From NCBI RefSeq assembly GCF_005239225.2, contig NC_133302.1:8432001-8496000 (forward strand): a DNA stretch of 64,000 bases, given 5' to 3'. Origin of the DNA: Populus alba. Lineage: Eukaryota > Streptophyta > Magnoliopsida > Malpighiales > Salicaceae. This document shows positions 1-9,930 of the stretch, one piece after another; position 1 is the stretch's first letter, and every line of letters begins with the position of its first letter. Made by a program: the position numbers and the translations under genes. A model generated the notes under the pieces. It was not told the DNA's origin. It saw only the letters and a program-made list of their open reading frames with translations, and searched no databases.

Positions 1-69
1 TTTTTTTTTATCTTAATACATTTTGAAGTACGAAAACAATTCAGAAATTAACCAAATATACACTACCAT

Positions 70-290
70 GCACGGCCCTTCATGACTATGATACCAAAGG
101 ACCCATGTACAAGAGCAAAGTTTCAAACAAGTTTGGAACACAACGATAATCCACACCCAAATTCACTTCAATTCTTCAATATTTCTTCATTGTGTGGTCA
201 CTTGCCAGTACTATAAATCACTATCGAACATGAGAGCTTTGTGATCAGATGCACACCAAAGTACCTTTGGAGCCAGGTTGTTAAAATCAT
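70..290 (+). repeat. Orphan copy of the EF-hand/ZZ gene upstream region
   Basis: This segment closely matches the upstream region of the intact gene at 1521. It shares the run from the AATCCACA motif through the CTATAAATC TATA-like motif to the GTGATCAGATGCA block (compare 1310-1440). No exon follows; the match stops at about 285 where AT-rich sequence begins. I read it as the promoter remnant of a lost family member. Confidence 0.6.
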
Positions 291-1009
291 GATTTTAACA
301 TAGTACGGAAATTACAAAAATAAACTTGGTTCGTAAAACAGATCGTAAAATTGTAAGAAAATTTTAAAATACATGAAAAAAAATTCATGCTTCAAATAAA
401 AATCAATACATAGTTCAAGCACCTTAAAATACATGCTTCGAATAAAAATTTATACATAATTTAAATAAATTTTTATTAACTAATAATTCACAAATTTAAA
501 TTTAAAATCCTCAAGATAAACATGGCTAAACATAAATATAATATATTGCAGGTCAATTAAAAATCCTCAAGAGCTAGAGCTTAATTTAGATTTTATTTTT
601 ATTTTAAAAATTAATTTTTTATATTGACTTAGTTACATTTGGATGACTAACATATTGATTTGTAATTTAGTTATCTGCTCCTTTTGTGAATTGTATTTTG
701 ATGTTGGAAAACTAATTACTTGTAATTGTGTGAATTGCAATTTTTTTTTTTTTTTTTGAAGAAGAGAGTTGATAACAAAATAAACTATCCTTATTTAGAG
801 AAGTTGAAAATACCTTCTTATACAACACGCGAGTTGCAATTGACATTTATAATTAGCAAGTCATGGATTGTATTTGCAATAATAGAGGTTCAGATGACAT
901 TCGTGACTCACGTGATGTACAAGACAGTTATAATACTCTCAACCATACTAAATTTTCAAAAACAAAAGATTGCTTGTGTTATGGTAACTTACCAAAAGCT
1001 CCATCATGG
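291..1009. other. AT-rich intergenic sequence, nothing recognised
   Basis: About 700 bases of AT-rich sequence with a T-tract near 740. Short open frames here have no protein-like composition. No gene or structured element is supported. Confidence 0.5.
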
Positions 1010-1440
1010 CTTTTCATGACTTTGATACGTGAATCGTGTTTTATGCGTTGTGAGATAGTGGAATTATTGAAGATACAACTTCACTTCAATTCTTTAATAT
1101 TTCTTCGCTGTGTGGTCTCTTTAATAGCTACTGTTTTATTTTGTTGTTGATAGAGAAGGGTTGTGGAGAAATTAATAAAAGAAAAGATCTTTGTCTCCAA
1201 AAACAAATTTGTGGGGTTTGCATGGACTCTGATACGGGAGTCGTGTTTCATGTGTTGTGTGAGAAAGTTAAATTATTGAAGATACCAAAGGTCCCATACA
1301 AATTCACAATGATAATCCACAGCCAAATTCACTTCAATTCTTTAATATTTCTTCATTTTGTGGTCACTTGCCAGTACTATAAATCACCATCGAACATGAG
1401 AGCTTTGTGATCAGATGCAGACCAAAGTCCCTTTGGAGTG
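1010..1440 (+). promoter_or_regulatory. Upstream region of EF-hand/ZZ gene A, two diverged tandem copies
   Basis: Two related ~200-bp blocks (1010-1210 and 1225-1440) share the order: GATACG plus GTGTTT/GTGTTTTATG motif, then GAAGATAC, then CACTTCAATTCTTTAATATTTCTTC. The second carries TATAAAT at 1378-1384, about 140 bp before the ATG, which would suit a TATA box with a ~110-nt leader. Related blocks recur at 70-285, 5540-5700, 6430-6540, 6915-7030 and 14545-14583 plus 19258-19400. Promoter function is inferred only from position and conservation. Confidence 0.45.
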
Positions 1441-1450
1441 TTAAAATTGT

Positions 1451-1520
1451 TGATCTAAGCTACCTCTTCCGTTATCCTCTTAAATCTTCTTCCTCTTAAA
1501 TATTACACGCATAAATAGAT
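1451..1520 (+). promoter_or_regulatory. Conserved 5' leader block of the EF-hand/ZZ family
   Basis: A ~70-bp block immediately before the start codon is nearly identical in front of three family members (1451-1520, 37206-37269, 60281-60349). It consists of a GCTACCTCTTCC start, TTATCCTCTTAAA, a pyrimidine stretch, TTAAATATTA and CATAAA. It ends directly at ATGGAG, which supports the chosen start. It is probably 5' untranslated sequence. Confidence 0.6.
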
Positions 1521-2664
1521 ATGGAGGAGATTCGCCGAGCTGCTGAAGCTTATTACAAACATCTGCCCGAAAATAAGAAGGAAGAGGCCAAAGAGACTTT
1601 CAATGCCATGGATAAGAACAGAGACAGGAAAATTAACCGAGATGAATACGTGGAGTATCTCAAGAATGATAACAACACGGTTCTTCCAAGCTTGTTTAAA
1701 GAGCTGGACAAGGACGGCAATGGAAGCTTGGATTTTGAGGAAGCCATCGTCTTGTACTACATCATGAAGAGTGGAAGGGCTATAATTTGCAAGGGTTGTG
1801 ATTCGTTCTTGGCAGGAGCATACTTCAGTTGCTCTCAATGTTTCTTCAATAAGGATGATTCAGTTAGCACCTATGATCTTTGTTGTGATTGTTATGGTGA
1901 TAAAAAGTTCGTACACAACGATATTGGGCACATCTTCTGCGATAACTATACTTTACTACGTCAAAGCAGGAGCTTGATACAAGAGGCCCCCCCAACGGTA
2001 ATTAATTTTAGAAACTAAAACAGTATAATTATTTCTTTACTATTTATTACTATATATTTGCCAAAATTCACTGATAACTCATTGTTCATGGAGCATTACG
2101 TATGGAGTTCCTTCAAGATTCTGAATTTGGATCTAGTTAGGATCTTTTGAGCTAAACGCTATGCATGACATGGCTTTTGAGATAGGAGAGCTATTGATTA
2201 CTACTGAATCAAAGGTTAATCAATGATTTCTTTTCTCTTGTAGTATAGAGCTTTACAAGCTCGCTATGTTTTTTATTATTATTATATTTCTTCTCTGCTT
2301 TACATTTGAATTCCCATTTGTCGTATTGATTGAAGTTCTTTAATTCTGTGGATGAAGAGATTAATTATATTTTCAGGACTGGCTTCAAAATAACTAGTGG
2401 AATCCTCATATTTTCATTAATACAAATATTCTCTCCATCTAATTGATAAATAAATACTATATTAAGTATAAAATTATGTTTGCTTATAAAAATATGAACT
2501 CAGCCTCTAATATATTTGCGTATTATCTTTTATTTCAGAAGCGAAACACGGTGGTTAACTTCCTTAAAAAGGGAATGCAAGCTGCAGGCATAACTAGTAG
2601 TGATATTGGAGGCATGGTAACTGGTGACGGTGGTGTTGATTCATCAAGATGTCGCATTATGTGA
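1521..2664 (+). CDS. EF-hand / ZZ zinc finger / CaaX protein, copy A (two exons, intact)
   Basis: Exon 1 is 1521-1997 and exon 2 is 2539-2664 (phase-0 intron with GT at 1998 and AG at 2537-2538), giving 200 residues. EF-hand loop 1 is residues 31-42 (DKNRDRKINRDE) and loop 2 is 63-74 (DKDGNGSLDFEE). A complete ZZ-type set follows: C90, C93, C104, C107, C121, C124, H132, H137. Exon 2 adds a basic, amphipathic segment (KKGMQAAG) and a Gly/Asp-rich linker, ending in CRIM, a CaaX-type box whose Met favours farnesylation. The protein is therefore predicted to bind Ca2+ and Zn2+ and to be membrane-anchored. Loop 1 has Arg instead of Gly at position 6, so its Ca2+ affinity may be low. There is no signal peptide or transmembrane segment. 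The domain calls rest on visible motifs; the lipidation is inferred. No partner or pathway can be assigned. Confidence 0.85.
1998..2538 (+). other. Intron of EF-hand/ZZ gene A
   Basis: A 541-bp phase-0 intron with donor ACG^GTAATTAATTTT and acceptor TTTTATTTCAG^AAG. Read through, it adds V-I-N-F-R-N and then a stop at 2016-2018, removing the CaaX exon. The same donor and short tail recur in copies F and G. Its 3' part (from ~2300) is duplicated at 8529-8769. Confidence 0.8.
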
Positions 2665-3705
2665 AAGAAACCAATGATGCATTTTATCATGCATTCGATC
2701 TCCACAAATGTATCCAATCGTACAATAAATATTGCCGATGAGGTGAGAGGAAATGGCTGAAAATTTACTGGAAACTCTTCAAGTGGGCTCAGATCCGGTA
2801 GAGAATAAACTCAAGTTACTTTATTTGCTGTATCTTTTTTGTGTGGCAATAATTGTATTCTCATGCATTCGATCTCCATAGTCTCATGTGTACTTTTGGA
2901 GGGCATTGAGAACTTGTTTAATCTTAAGCTGCTTGTGTGTGTGTAAAATATCATGTTGTTAATGAAGCTTTTCTTGTACTACATCACAACTGATTTCATT
3001 GCAAGCAAGACGTTATTATGGTATATTTTAAAATTATATGTGACTTGAAAAAATATTAAATTTATATTGTTTTATGATTTTAATAGTTTTTATTTTTTTT
3101 GATGTTAAAAAAGATTTTAAAAAATCATTCTAATATATTAAAATTATTTTTGAAAATCAACTTATATCACAATATCAAAAATTCATTCCGGCGCAAGAGA
3201 ATATAATCTCTTTAACAGTAACAAAATATTAATTTTATACAATGAAATTTAATTGAAAATTGAAGGAGCACCTAAGCAACTATATATTAATCTTATACAA
3301 CTAATTTTAATGATTGTGTGGGTTAATGACCATGGTTTTAAGAGATGAGTTCCTCTAGAAATAGGTAATAAGCTGGATCGGTCCATGAATCATGAATGAA
3401 ACGAGTTAACTCACAATGAACCGATCAAAAGTGAAATAATGATGAGTTACTCTAGGCATAGCACCCCTATTTTATTTTTTATTATGTCGTTTGAATTCCT
3501 ACTTTTCTACTAACAAATAATGAATAATAGCTATATAATCTCACCGTAAAACAATTGTTTCATGTAAATTCAAAGTTTAAAGCTGCTGCTAATTCTACCA
3601 TCTTAAATGCCATGCTAATCTTAGACTAAAAGTGCTCGACTATTAGTCGGGCGTGGAAACTAACCCTTAAAGTTTGTGTATTGCTACGTTGGTAAACCTC
3701 ATCTA
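2300..3705 (+). repeat. Segmental duplication, first copy (gene A 3' half and downstream)
   Basis: From within the intron of gene A through exon 2 to GGTAAACCTCATCT, this ~1.4-kb block is repeated at about 8528-9930 with small indels and substitutions. Its distal part, from the CTCTTTAACAGTAACAA motif to the ATAATGAATAAT motif, appears a third time at about 10720-11050. Part of the block (3040-3180) is AT-rich repeat sequence resembling that at 9280-9420 and 10570-10690. Confidence 0.75.
2724..2729 (+). terminator. Candidate polyadenylation signal, gene A
   Basis: AATAAA lies about 60 bp after the stop codon. The same context is kept downstream of the orphan exon in copy C (near 8960). Confidence 0.45.
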
Positions 3706-4739
3706 TTTGCAGATTCTTGATGTACTAGAATGGTTTTATTCTAAGGGTTTTCATCGAATAACATTTAACATAAGCTGCACATTAAAAATCTTAATATATA
3801 AAGGTTGATCAAAAGAACACGAAACAAGAAGTATAACAACACAATCAACATACAGAACCTGGACAGAGATCAACTATTGTCTTGTAAAAAAAATATAAAA
3901 GAAGAAGCTTCAATTCACTATCGGAAAATTGGCCAATAACAATGGAATTATTGACGGAAAATATTATGTTAGTCATGTTGTCAATAGGGAGAAGTTGGAG
4001 GTGGAAGCAGCTTATGATACCAAAGATAATAGGATTGTAGAGTAGAAACATTTAGTATACGGTCACCTCTTTAAGGTACAAAATCATAGAAATATAGATG
4101 TAAATAACCCATCACTTTAAGGATATATATTTTCTCACCACTTTCCGGATATAAGATTACCAGTTTAAATTTTATAACTCGAAAATATAAAACTGAATAG
4201 GGTGTCAAAAGATCAAGCTAAAGACTTTTACTCAAATTTTCACCAAAGATGTAGTACATAATACAAATGATCATTATACCCTTGAAAATACCCTTAAAGT
4301 CTAGAGAAAAATAAAAATAACATAATTAAGATCAAAATAAATAACTTTGACTTGAATCTAGACAAATAATAACTACCACATATTTTTAACTTGTTGAAAA
4401 TACAAACAAATACATTAAAAGCTTAAAAACTAAAACAATCACTACTACATCATAAAACAATAAGTATCTTAACCCCATCATGCTGAAGTACTTTCCTATC
4501 ATATTACATGAATGACCAAACAATAAATAAAATGCATCTATATGAATTATATCACAGCACTATTTGTTTTCCAAAGAAAAATGAAACAAGACATCTATTT
4601 GTTACTTTATGTCCATGCTTCTTTTCCTACCACCTTAATTGTAGGTATAAGGGTATGCTTCCATCTTAAGGTTGAGCTTGCTTACCATATCAGTAGATAC
4701 AACATTAGTAGAAGCACCAGTTTATAAATAAATATAAAT
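3706..4739. other. Intergenic, no gene recognised
   Basis: AT-rich sequence. A ~48-codon open run on the + strand at 3899-4045 has a protein-like composition (for example NNNGIIDGKYYVSHVV), but it starts after a stop, has no ATG, and I could not assign it to a family. Nothing else is supported. Confidence 0.4.
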
Positions 4740-5286
4740 AGAAATGTCTAATTTATTTTATAGAGATTAATAGTATTATTTAGATTCAATAAAAATACCA
4801 AAAAAAATTTCTCTAGATTTCTCTATAGTTTGGTTTGTAACCTTAAAGCTAGAGAACCATCTTCGTGACGATGATCAGGGGATAAGACTGTGTCAGGTGG
4901 AATTTTTTTTCTAGTTTTATCTTTGCTATATGTTGTGTCAAGTGGTATCAAAGCAGGTAAATATCTAGATCAATGGCAAATTATAAAGAGAATTGTGGAG
5001 TAGTTGGCCACAAGAATCTCTGTGATGATGATCAGGAGATGCAGGTTGCTTGAGATCAACTAAATCATTATTCATTAATGATAGCAGCTTTAGAGGGGCA
5101 AATGTAAACTAGGTTGGAGACATCAATATATGAGATGATGACCTTACAACCAAGCTTAGAATTTTAAAAAATAAAATTTAATCACCTGTCTTAGATGCAT
5201 TATTATTATCAATTAACACAAACACAATAATATGGTGAAAAACTTATTCATTTGCATACAATGAGACAATCAAATTTTAATCACCC
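4740..5286 (+). mobile_element. Degenerate Ty3/gypsy-type remnant: LTR end, PBS and start of gag
   Basis: A TGTGTCA end at about 4935-4941 is followed by TGGTATCAAAGCAGG (4943-4957). That resembles a primer-binding site for initiator-Met tRNA (usual form TGGTATCAGAGC). A degenerate reading frame begins at ATGGCAAATTATAAAG (4973) and is broken by several stops. Later parts read like a gag N-terminus (MIAALEGQM, LETSIYEMM). The 5' limit of the LTR is not visible. Confidence 0.55.
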
Positions 5287-5857
5287 CATGCATCGCAAGA
5301 CATTTCAAAATAATATAAGTAGAAGAAGTCACAAAGTTAGAGAAAAAGAAAAAGAAAAAATAATCACCCAAACATTGGCATTTTTTTAATTTGAGAGATG
5401 TATTTTTATTTTAAATTATCTAGATTTTTTATATTTATTCTTATTGCTTTTGGTTTTATCAAATTTTAAAATCAAGATAAAAAAAATAATTTAAACTCAA
5501 TAATATGCGTTATAATTAGATTCTAAGAAAAATGCAATTCGGCTTTTCATGACTTTGATACGTGAACCGTGTTTTATGCGGTGTGAGATAGTGGAATTAT
5601 TGAAGATTCAACTTCACTTCAATTCTTTAATATTTCTTCGCCGTGAGGTCTCTTTAATAGCTACTGTTTTCTTTTGTTGTTGATAGAGAAGGGTTGGGGA
5701 GAAATAAATAATTCATGGGTACGGTGGAATAAAAGATAAGATCTTGTCTCCAAAAGCAAATTTGGGGGATGGATTGGTGTGGTTCCTCTACGCCTAGGAC
5801 ACCAGAATATCTGAAAAGGCATGAGAGAAAAGCATATTGCACATATTGGCTAGTGAT
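5287..5857 (+). repeat. Second copy of an EF-hand upstream unit (copy B)
   Basis: This block runs from GCATCGCAAGACATTTC through an AAAGAAAAAG tract and an AATATGCGTTATAATTAG motif into the family upstream region (5540-5790). It matches 13748-14583 continued at 19258-19440. No exon follows; the SINE and unrelated sequence take over after 5857. Confidence 0.6.
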
Positions 5858-6099
5858 TGTGAGGCCCCAATTCTTCTTTTTTTTCTTTTTTTTTTGATAA
5901 CTCTGGGTGTTCGGGCCAGTTTGCGCGCACCACAACTAATCCCAGGGGTCTACTGAACATCCTGCAAGTTCAGTGAATAAGTAAAGCACCGCGGGGATGA
6001 CAGACATACACAGAAAGGATCGAACTCGGAGCGTTGGCAAGGCAATCCTTGTAATTGACCATTGAGCTAGACTCTCAAGTGTGTGAGCCCCCAATTCTT
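5858..6099 (-). mobile_element. tRNA-derived SINE (Au-like) with 18-bp target duplications
   Basis: The element body is 5876-6081, read on the - strand. It has an A box (TAGCTCAATGG, complement of 6059-6069) and a B box (GAGTTCGATCC, complement of 6017-6027) at tRNA-like spacing near its 5' end. The 3' end is GTTATC followed by an A-rich tail (T-tract at ~5876-5895). The flanks are direct repeats of 18 bp with one mismatch (5858-5875 and 6082-6099), as expected for LINE-mediated retroposition. The short tRNA-headed layout suggests an Au/SaliS-like SINE; the exact family is not checked. Confidence 0.85.
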
Positions 6100-6263
6100 G
6101 ACTGGGCATAGTTGTAGATGAGCTTTGAGTGGCGGCTGCAGCTTGAAAAAGAAAAGGTGTATGTATGGCTGGTGGCTAGCACGAGGAAAGGGAGACATCA
6201 GGTTGTAAGGGTTAGAGTTAACTTGGTAATACGAGAATAAAAATTAATTGTATGTGATACTCC
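6100..6263. other. Short intergenic segment
   Basis: Sequence originally contiguous with 5700-5857 before the SINE insertion. No coding signal seen. Confidence 0.4.
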
Positions 6264-7200
6264 TTCGGTGTCGATTGTAACTGTATACGGTGTTTGGGTA
6301 AAAGTTTATTTAAAAAAAAATTAATTTTTTAATTATGTTTTTAAATTATTTTACTGTCTTAGTGTCAAAAATAATTTATTATAAATAAATAAATATTATT
6401 TTAATATATTTTCTAAAAAAATAACCATTTTACAATGGCATGCACGACCCTACTCGGATACGGGAATTGTGTTTCATGTGTCGTGTGAGTCTGTGAGATT
6501 GTTAAATTGCAGATACCAAAGGTCCCATCATGTACAAAATAACCTTAATTAATTTTAAAAAAACTAAAATTAATAATTATATAAATATTTAGTAATTTTA
6601 AAATTTATAAAACTCTAATGGGTATTTTTTTAATCTAAACAACTTGTTACTTTAATCTTATGCTGCTTTTGTGTAAATCATGTCGTTAATGATGCTTTTC
6701 TAGTAAAATGATTAGGCACCATCACAAGTGATTAACTCTTAATAGATATATAGATGAGTAGATTGTAATGTATACGGTGTTTGGTTAAAAATTAAATTTT
6801 AATTATGTTTTTAAAATTATTTTAATATCTTAGTGTCAAAAATAATTTATTATAAATAAATAAATATTATTTTAATATATTTAAAAAAAAAACAATTTAA
6901 AAAATAATCTTTCTATAATAACATGTGCGACCCTTCATGACTAGGATACAGGAATCGTGTTTCATGTGTTGTGTGAGATTGTTAAATTATTGAAGATACA
7001 AAAGGTCCCATCATATACAACAACACCTATTTTTATGTAATTTTAGTAATTTTAAAATTTATAAAATTCAAATTAATAACCTCTAAAAAACTTGTTATTT
7101 TAATCTTATGCTGCTTTTGTGCAAAATCATATAGTTAATGACGTTTTTTCTAGTAAAATAATTGAGCACCATCACAAGTGATTAACTCTAAAAAGATATA
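6264..7200. repeat. Two diverged ~490-bp tandem copies, AT-rich, each with upstream-region motifs
   Basis: Copies begin at about 6264 (GATTGTAACTGTATACGGTG) and 6761 (GATTGTAATGTATACGGTG). Each contains a TTATTATAAATAAATAAAT block, a piece resembling the EF-hand upstream region (6430-6540 and 6915-7030, with GTGTTTCATGTG), and a TTAATCTTATGCTGCTTTTGTG tail. The tail also occurs at 10410. Confidence 0.65.
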
Positions 7201-8400
7201 TAGACATGACTGCGGGATGAAATGAGAATATTTTATTGTGTTTATTTTCACTTGGAAAAAATATTAAATTTATATTTTTTAATAATTTTTATTTTTTGAT
7301 GTTAATTTTTTTTTTCTACTAACAAATCATGAATAATTGTTATATAATCTCACATTTGTTTATTTTGTTTTATGTAAGTTCAGAATTTAAAGCTGCTATT
7401 CCGCACATTGTTTTTATTTTTTGAACACATGATTTTTTTTTTTTTTTTTTTTTTTTTGTTATGATTTTAAAAAATTATTTTTTTTATTTTAATTTTTAAT
7501 ATTGAAATGGTTAAAAATTTAGTTTTATAATTTTTTTTTCTTTTTCTTTTGTCTTTCTATGAGGTTAGCATGGGTTTTTTAAAAAAAAATTAAACTTGAT
7601 TTTTTTTATAGTTTTTTTTTCTTATATTGTTAAGAAAATAGTTTTATAGAAAAAACATATTATTAAACTTTATGAAGTAACAAAACTAAAGAATTTGGGG
7701 GAAATAATTGTTCATCCAACACTTATTGCACTATGGATTACAATAGTAATCCATAATGTTTTGCTTTCTTTTTTATTTTATTTTTTTGAATTTTTTTATA
7801 TGATTTTTTTCATATCTATTTTTGTCGATTTTATCTTTTCAAATTAGGTGGGATTTGACCCCTCTTACAAATTAACTAAATATGATAAGGCCTCCTCTTG
7901 ATGCTCCAATGGACCTCTAATTTCTACATTGAACAAAACTTGCAAGACTAGTCTATTTAATATTTCTTTCAATGTTTTTATTTTGGACCTTGTAATTGAC
8001 CCATTTAGAGCATGCAATAGATACTTATTGGTGTTCGTGAGCTGATCCACATCAATTATGATTACGAGAAAACTCTAATTAGTCTTTAGAGCTTTAAGAT
8101 AAGGGACTGTTATGCTAAATAAAATGCATTATCACCCTAAAGTATCATATATATAGTAAATTTCATTGTTACTTATCTTTTATCCTTAATAGTCTGTTTT
8201 GCTCAATTTAGCGATGATGTTTCTACATGGATCCACTGTAATGAGTTAAATCTATGGTAGGTTTTATTCCTATCTATTCTAAATTTTTGGTTCTTTTTGT
8301 TATTCCCATTTTGTTTTGGGAATTGATATTTCTATCCATATTTACTCCAGATCATGACCCGTGACTATTAATAGTTTATAAAGCTGTCATAATCCAATTT
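7085..8400. repeat. Segmental duplication matching about 10395-12075
   Basis: The two blocks share in order: TTAATCTTATGCTGC, GTGATTAACTCTA, the TTTATGTAAGTTCA motif, a long T-tract, GATTTGACCCCTCTTAC, GATGCTCCAATGGA and TTAATAGTCT. The second copy also contains an internal segment (10690-11000) related to 3190-3500. The distal half looks like an old relative of the LTR-X R1 region (AAAACTCTAATTAGTCTTTAGAGC). No gene is present. Confidence 0.65.
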
Positions 8401-8528
8401 TCAACCCTTTTATTTTAATTATTATTTACTGAAAAAAAATGAAAAAATGATAATGAAAAATAAAATGAAGAATGAAATAAAATTTAGGTTAAGGACAACA
8501 TGATTAGAAGTTTAAGGATTTCGTCTCG

Positions 8529-8910
8529 GCTTTACATTTGAATTCCCATTCTTCGTATTGATTAAAGTTCTTTAATTCTCTGGATGAAGAGATTAATTAT
8601 ATTTCAGGACTGGCTTCAAAATAACTAGTGGAATCCTCATATTTTCATTAATACAAATATTCTCTCCATCTAATTGATAAATAAATACTATATTAAGTAT
8701 AAAATTATGTTTGCTTATAAAAATATGAACTCAGCCTCTAATATATTTGCGTATTATCTTTTATTTCAGAAACGAACCAAGGTGCTTGGCCTCCTTAAAA
8801 AGGGAATGCAAGCTGCAGGCATAACTAGTAGTGATCTTGGAGGCATAACTGATATTGTTGATGGTGAAGATGGTGATGGTTCATCAAAATCGAGCTGTAG
8901 CATTATGTGA
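8529..8910 (+). pseudogene. EF-hand/ZZ family copy C: orphan CaaX exon
   Basis: 8770-8910 is a clear homologue of gene A exon 2, preceded by matching intron sequence (8529-8769) with an intact TTATTTCAG acceptor. The reading frame is open for 46 residues and ends in SSCSIM, a classical CaaX sequence. Relative to copy A it has a longer Asp/Gly-rich linker. No exon 1 exists upstream before the next repeat boundary, so this is a truncated duplicate unless it is spliced to a distant donor. The polyadenylation context after the stop is also retained. Confidence 0.8.
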
Positions 8911-9930
8911 AAGAAACCAAGGATGCATTTTATCACCAGTCAAATGCATCCAATCGTACAATAAATATTGCCGGTGAGGTGAGAGGAAATGGCTGAAAAT
9001 TTACTGGAAACTCTTCAAGTGGGCTCAGATCCGGTAGAGAATAAACTCAAGTTACTTTATTTGCTGTATCTTTTTTGTGTGGCAATAATTGTATTCTCAT
9101 GCATTCGATCTCCATAGTCTCATGTGTACTTTTGGAGGGCATTGAGAACTTGTTTAATCTTAAGCTGCTTGTGTGTAAAATATCATGTTGTTAATGAAGC
9201 TTTTCTTGTACTACATCACAACTGATTTCATTGCAAGCAAGACGTTATTATGGTATATTTTAAAATTACATTTGGCTTGAAAAAAAACATTAATTTATTT
9301 TTTTATGTTTTTTTAATAGTTTTTATTTTTTTATGTTAAAAAAGATTCTAAAAAATCATTCTAATTAATATATTTATAATTATTTTTCAAATTCACCTTA
9401 TATCACAATATCAAACACACATTTTTTTTTTACAAGAGAATACAATCTCTTTAACAGTAACAAAATATTAATTTTATACAATAAAATTTAATTGAAAATT
9501 GAAGGAGCACTTAAGCAACTAGATAATAATTTTATACAACGACATTTGTGTGGGTTAATGACCATGGTTTTAAAAGATGAGTTCCTCTAGGCATAGGCAA
9601 GAGGCTGGATCCGGTTTCATGAATTAAGCGAGTTGACCCACAAGTGAACCGATCAAAACTAAAACAATGATGAGTTCCTCTGGGCATAGCACCCCTATTT
9701 TTTTATTATGTCGTTTGAATTCCTACTTTTGTACTAACAAATAATGAATAATAGTTATATAATCTCACCGTAAAACAATTGTTTTATGTAAATTCAAAGT
9801 TTAAAGCTACTGCTAATTCTACCATCTTAAATGCCATGCTAATCTTGGACTAAAAGTGCTCGATTATTAGTTGGGTGTGGAAACAAATCCTTAAAGTTTG
9901 TGTATTGCTACGTTGGTAAACCTCATCTCT
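8911..9930 (+). repeat. Downstream part of the segmental duplicate of 2665-3705
   Basis: Continuous match to the sequence after gene A, ending at GGTAAACCTCATCT, where retroelement sequence (TTAGTTGGGTGAGG) takes over. Confidence 0.65.

Noticed and set aside
1503..1838. - strand frames opposite EF-hand exon 1
   Set aside because: They are shadows of the real + strand exon.
2443..2538. N-terminal extension MINKYYIKYK before the CaaX exon in copies A and C
   Set aside because: The segment is intronic: it precedes a good TTTTATTTCAG acceptor, the exon 1 donor is in matching phase, and joining yields a coherent protein. Use as an alternative first exon was considered but nothing supports it.
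5858..6099. A functional tRNA gene on the - strand
   Set aside because: A and B boxes are present, but no cloverleaf with paired acceptor ends can be formed. The A-rich tail and 18-bp TSD identify a SINE.
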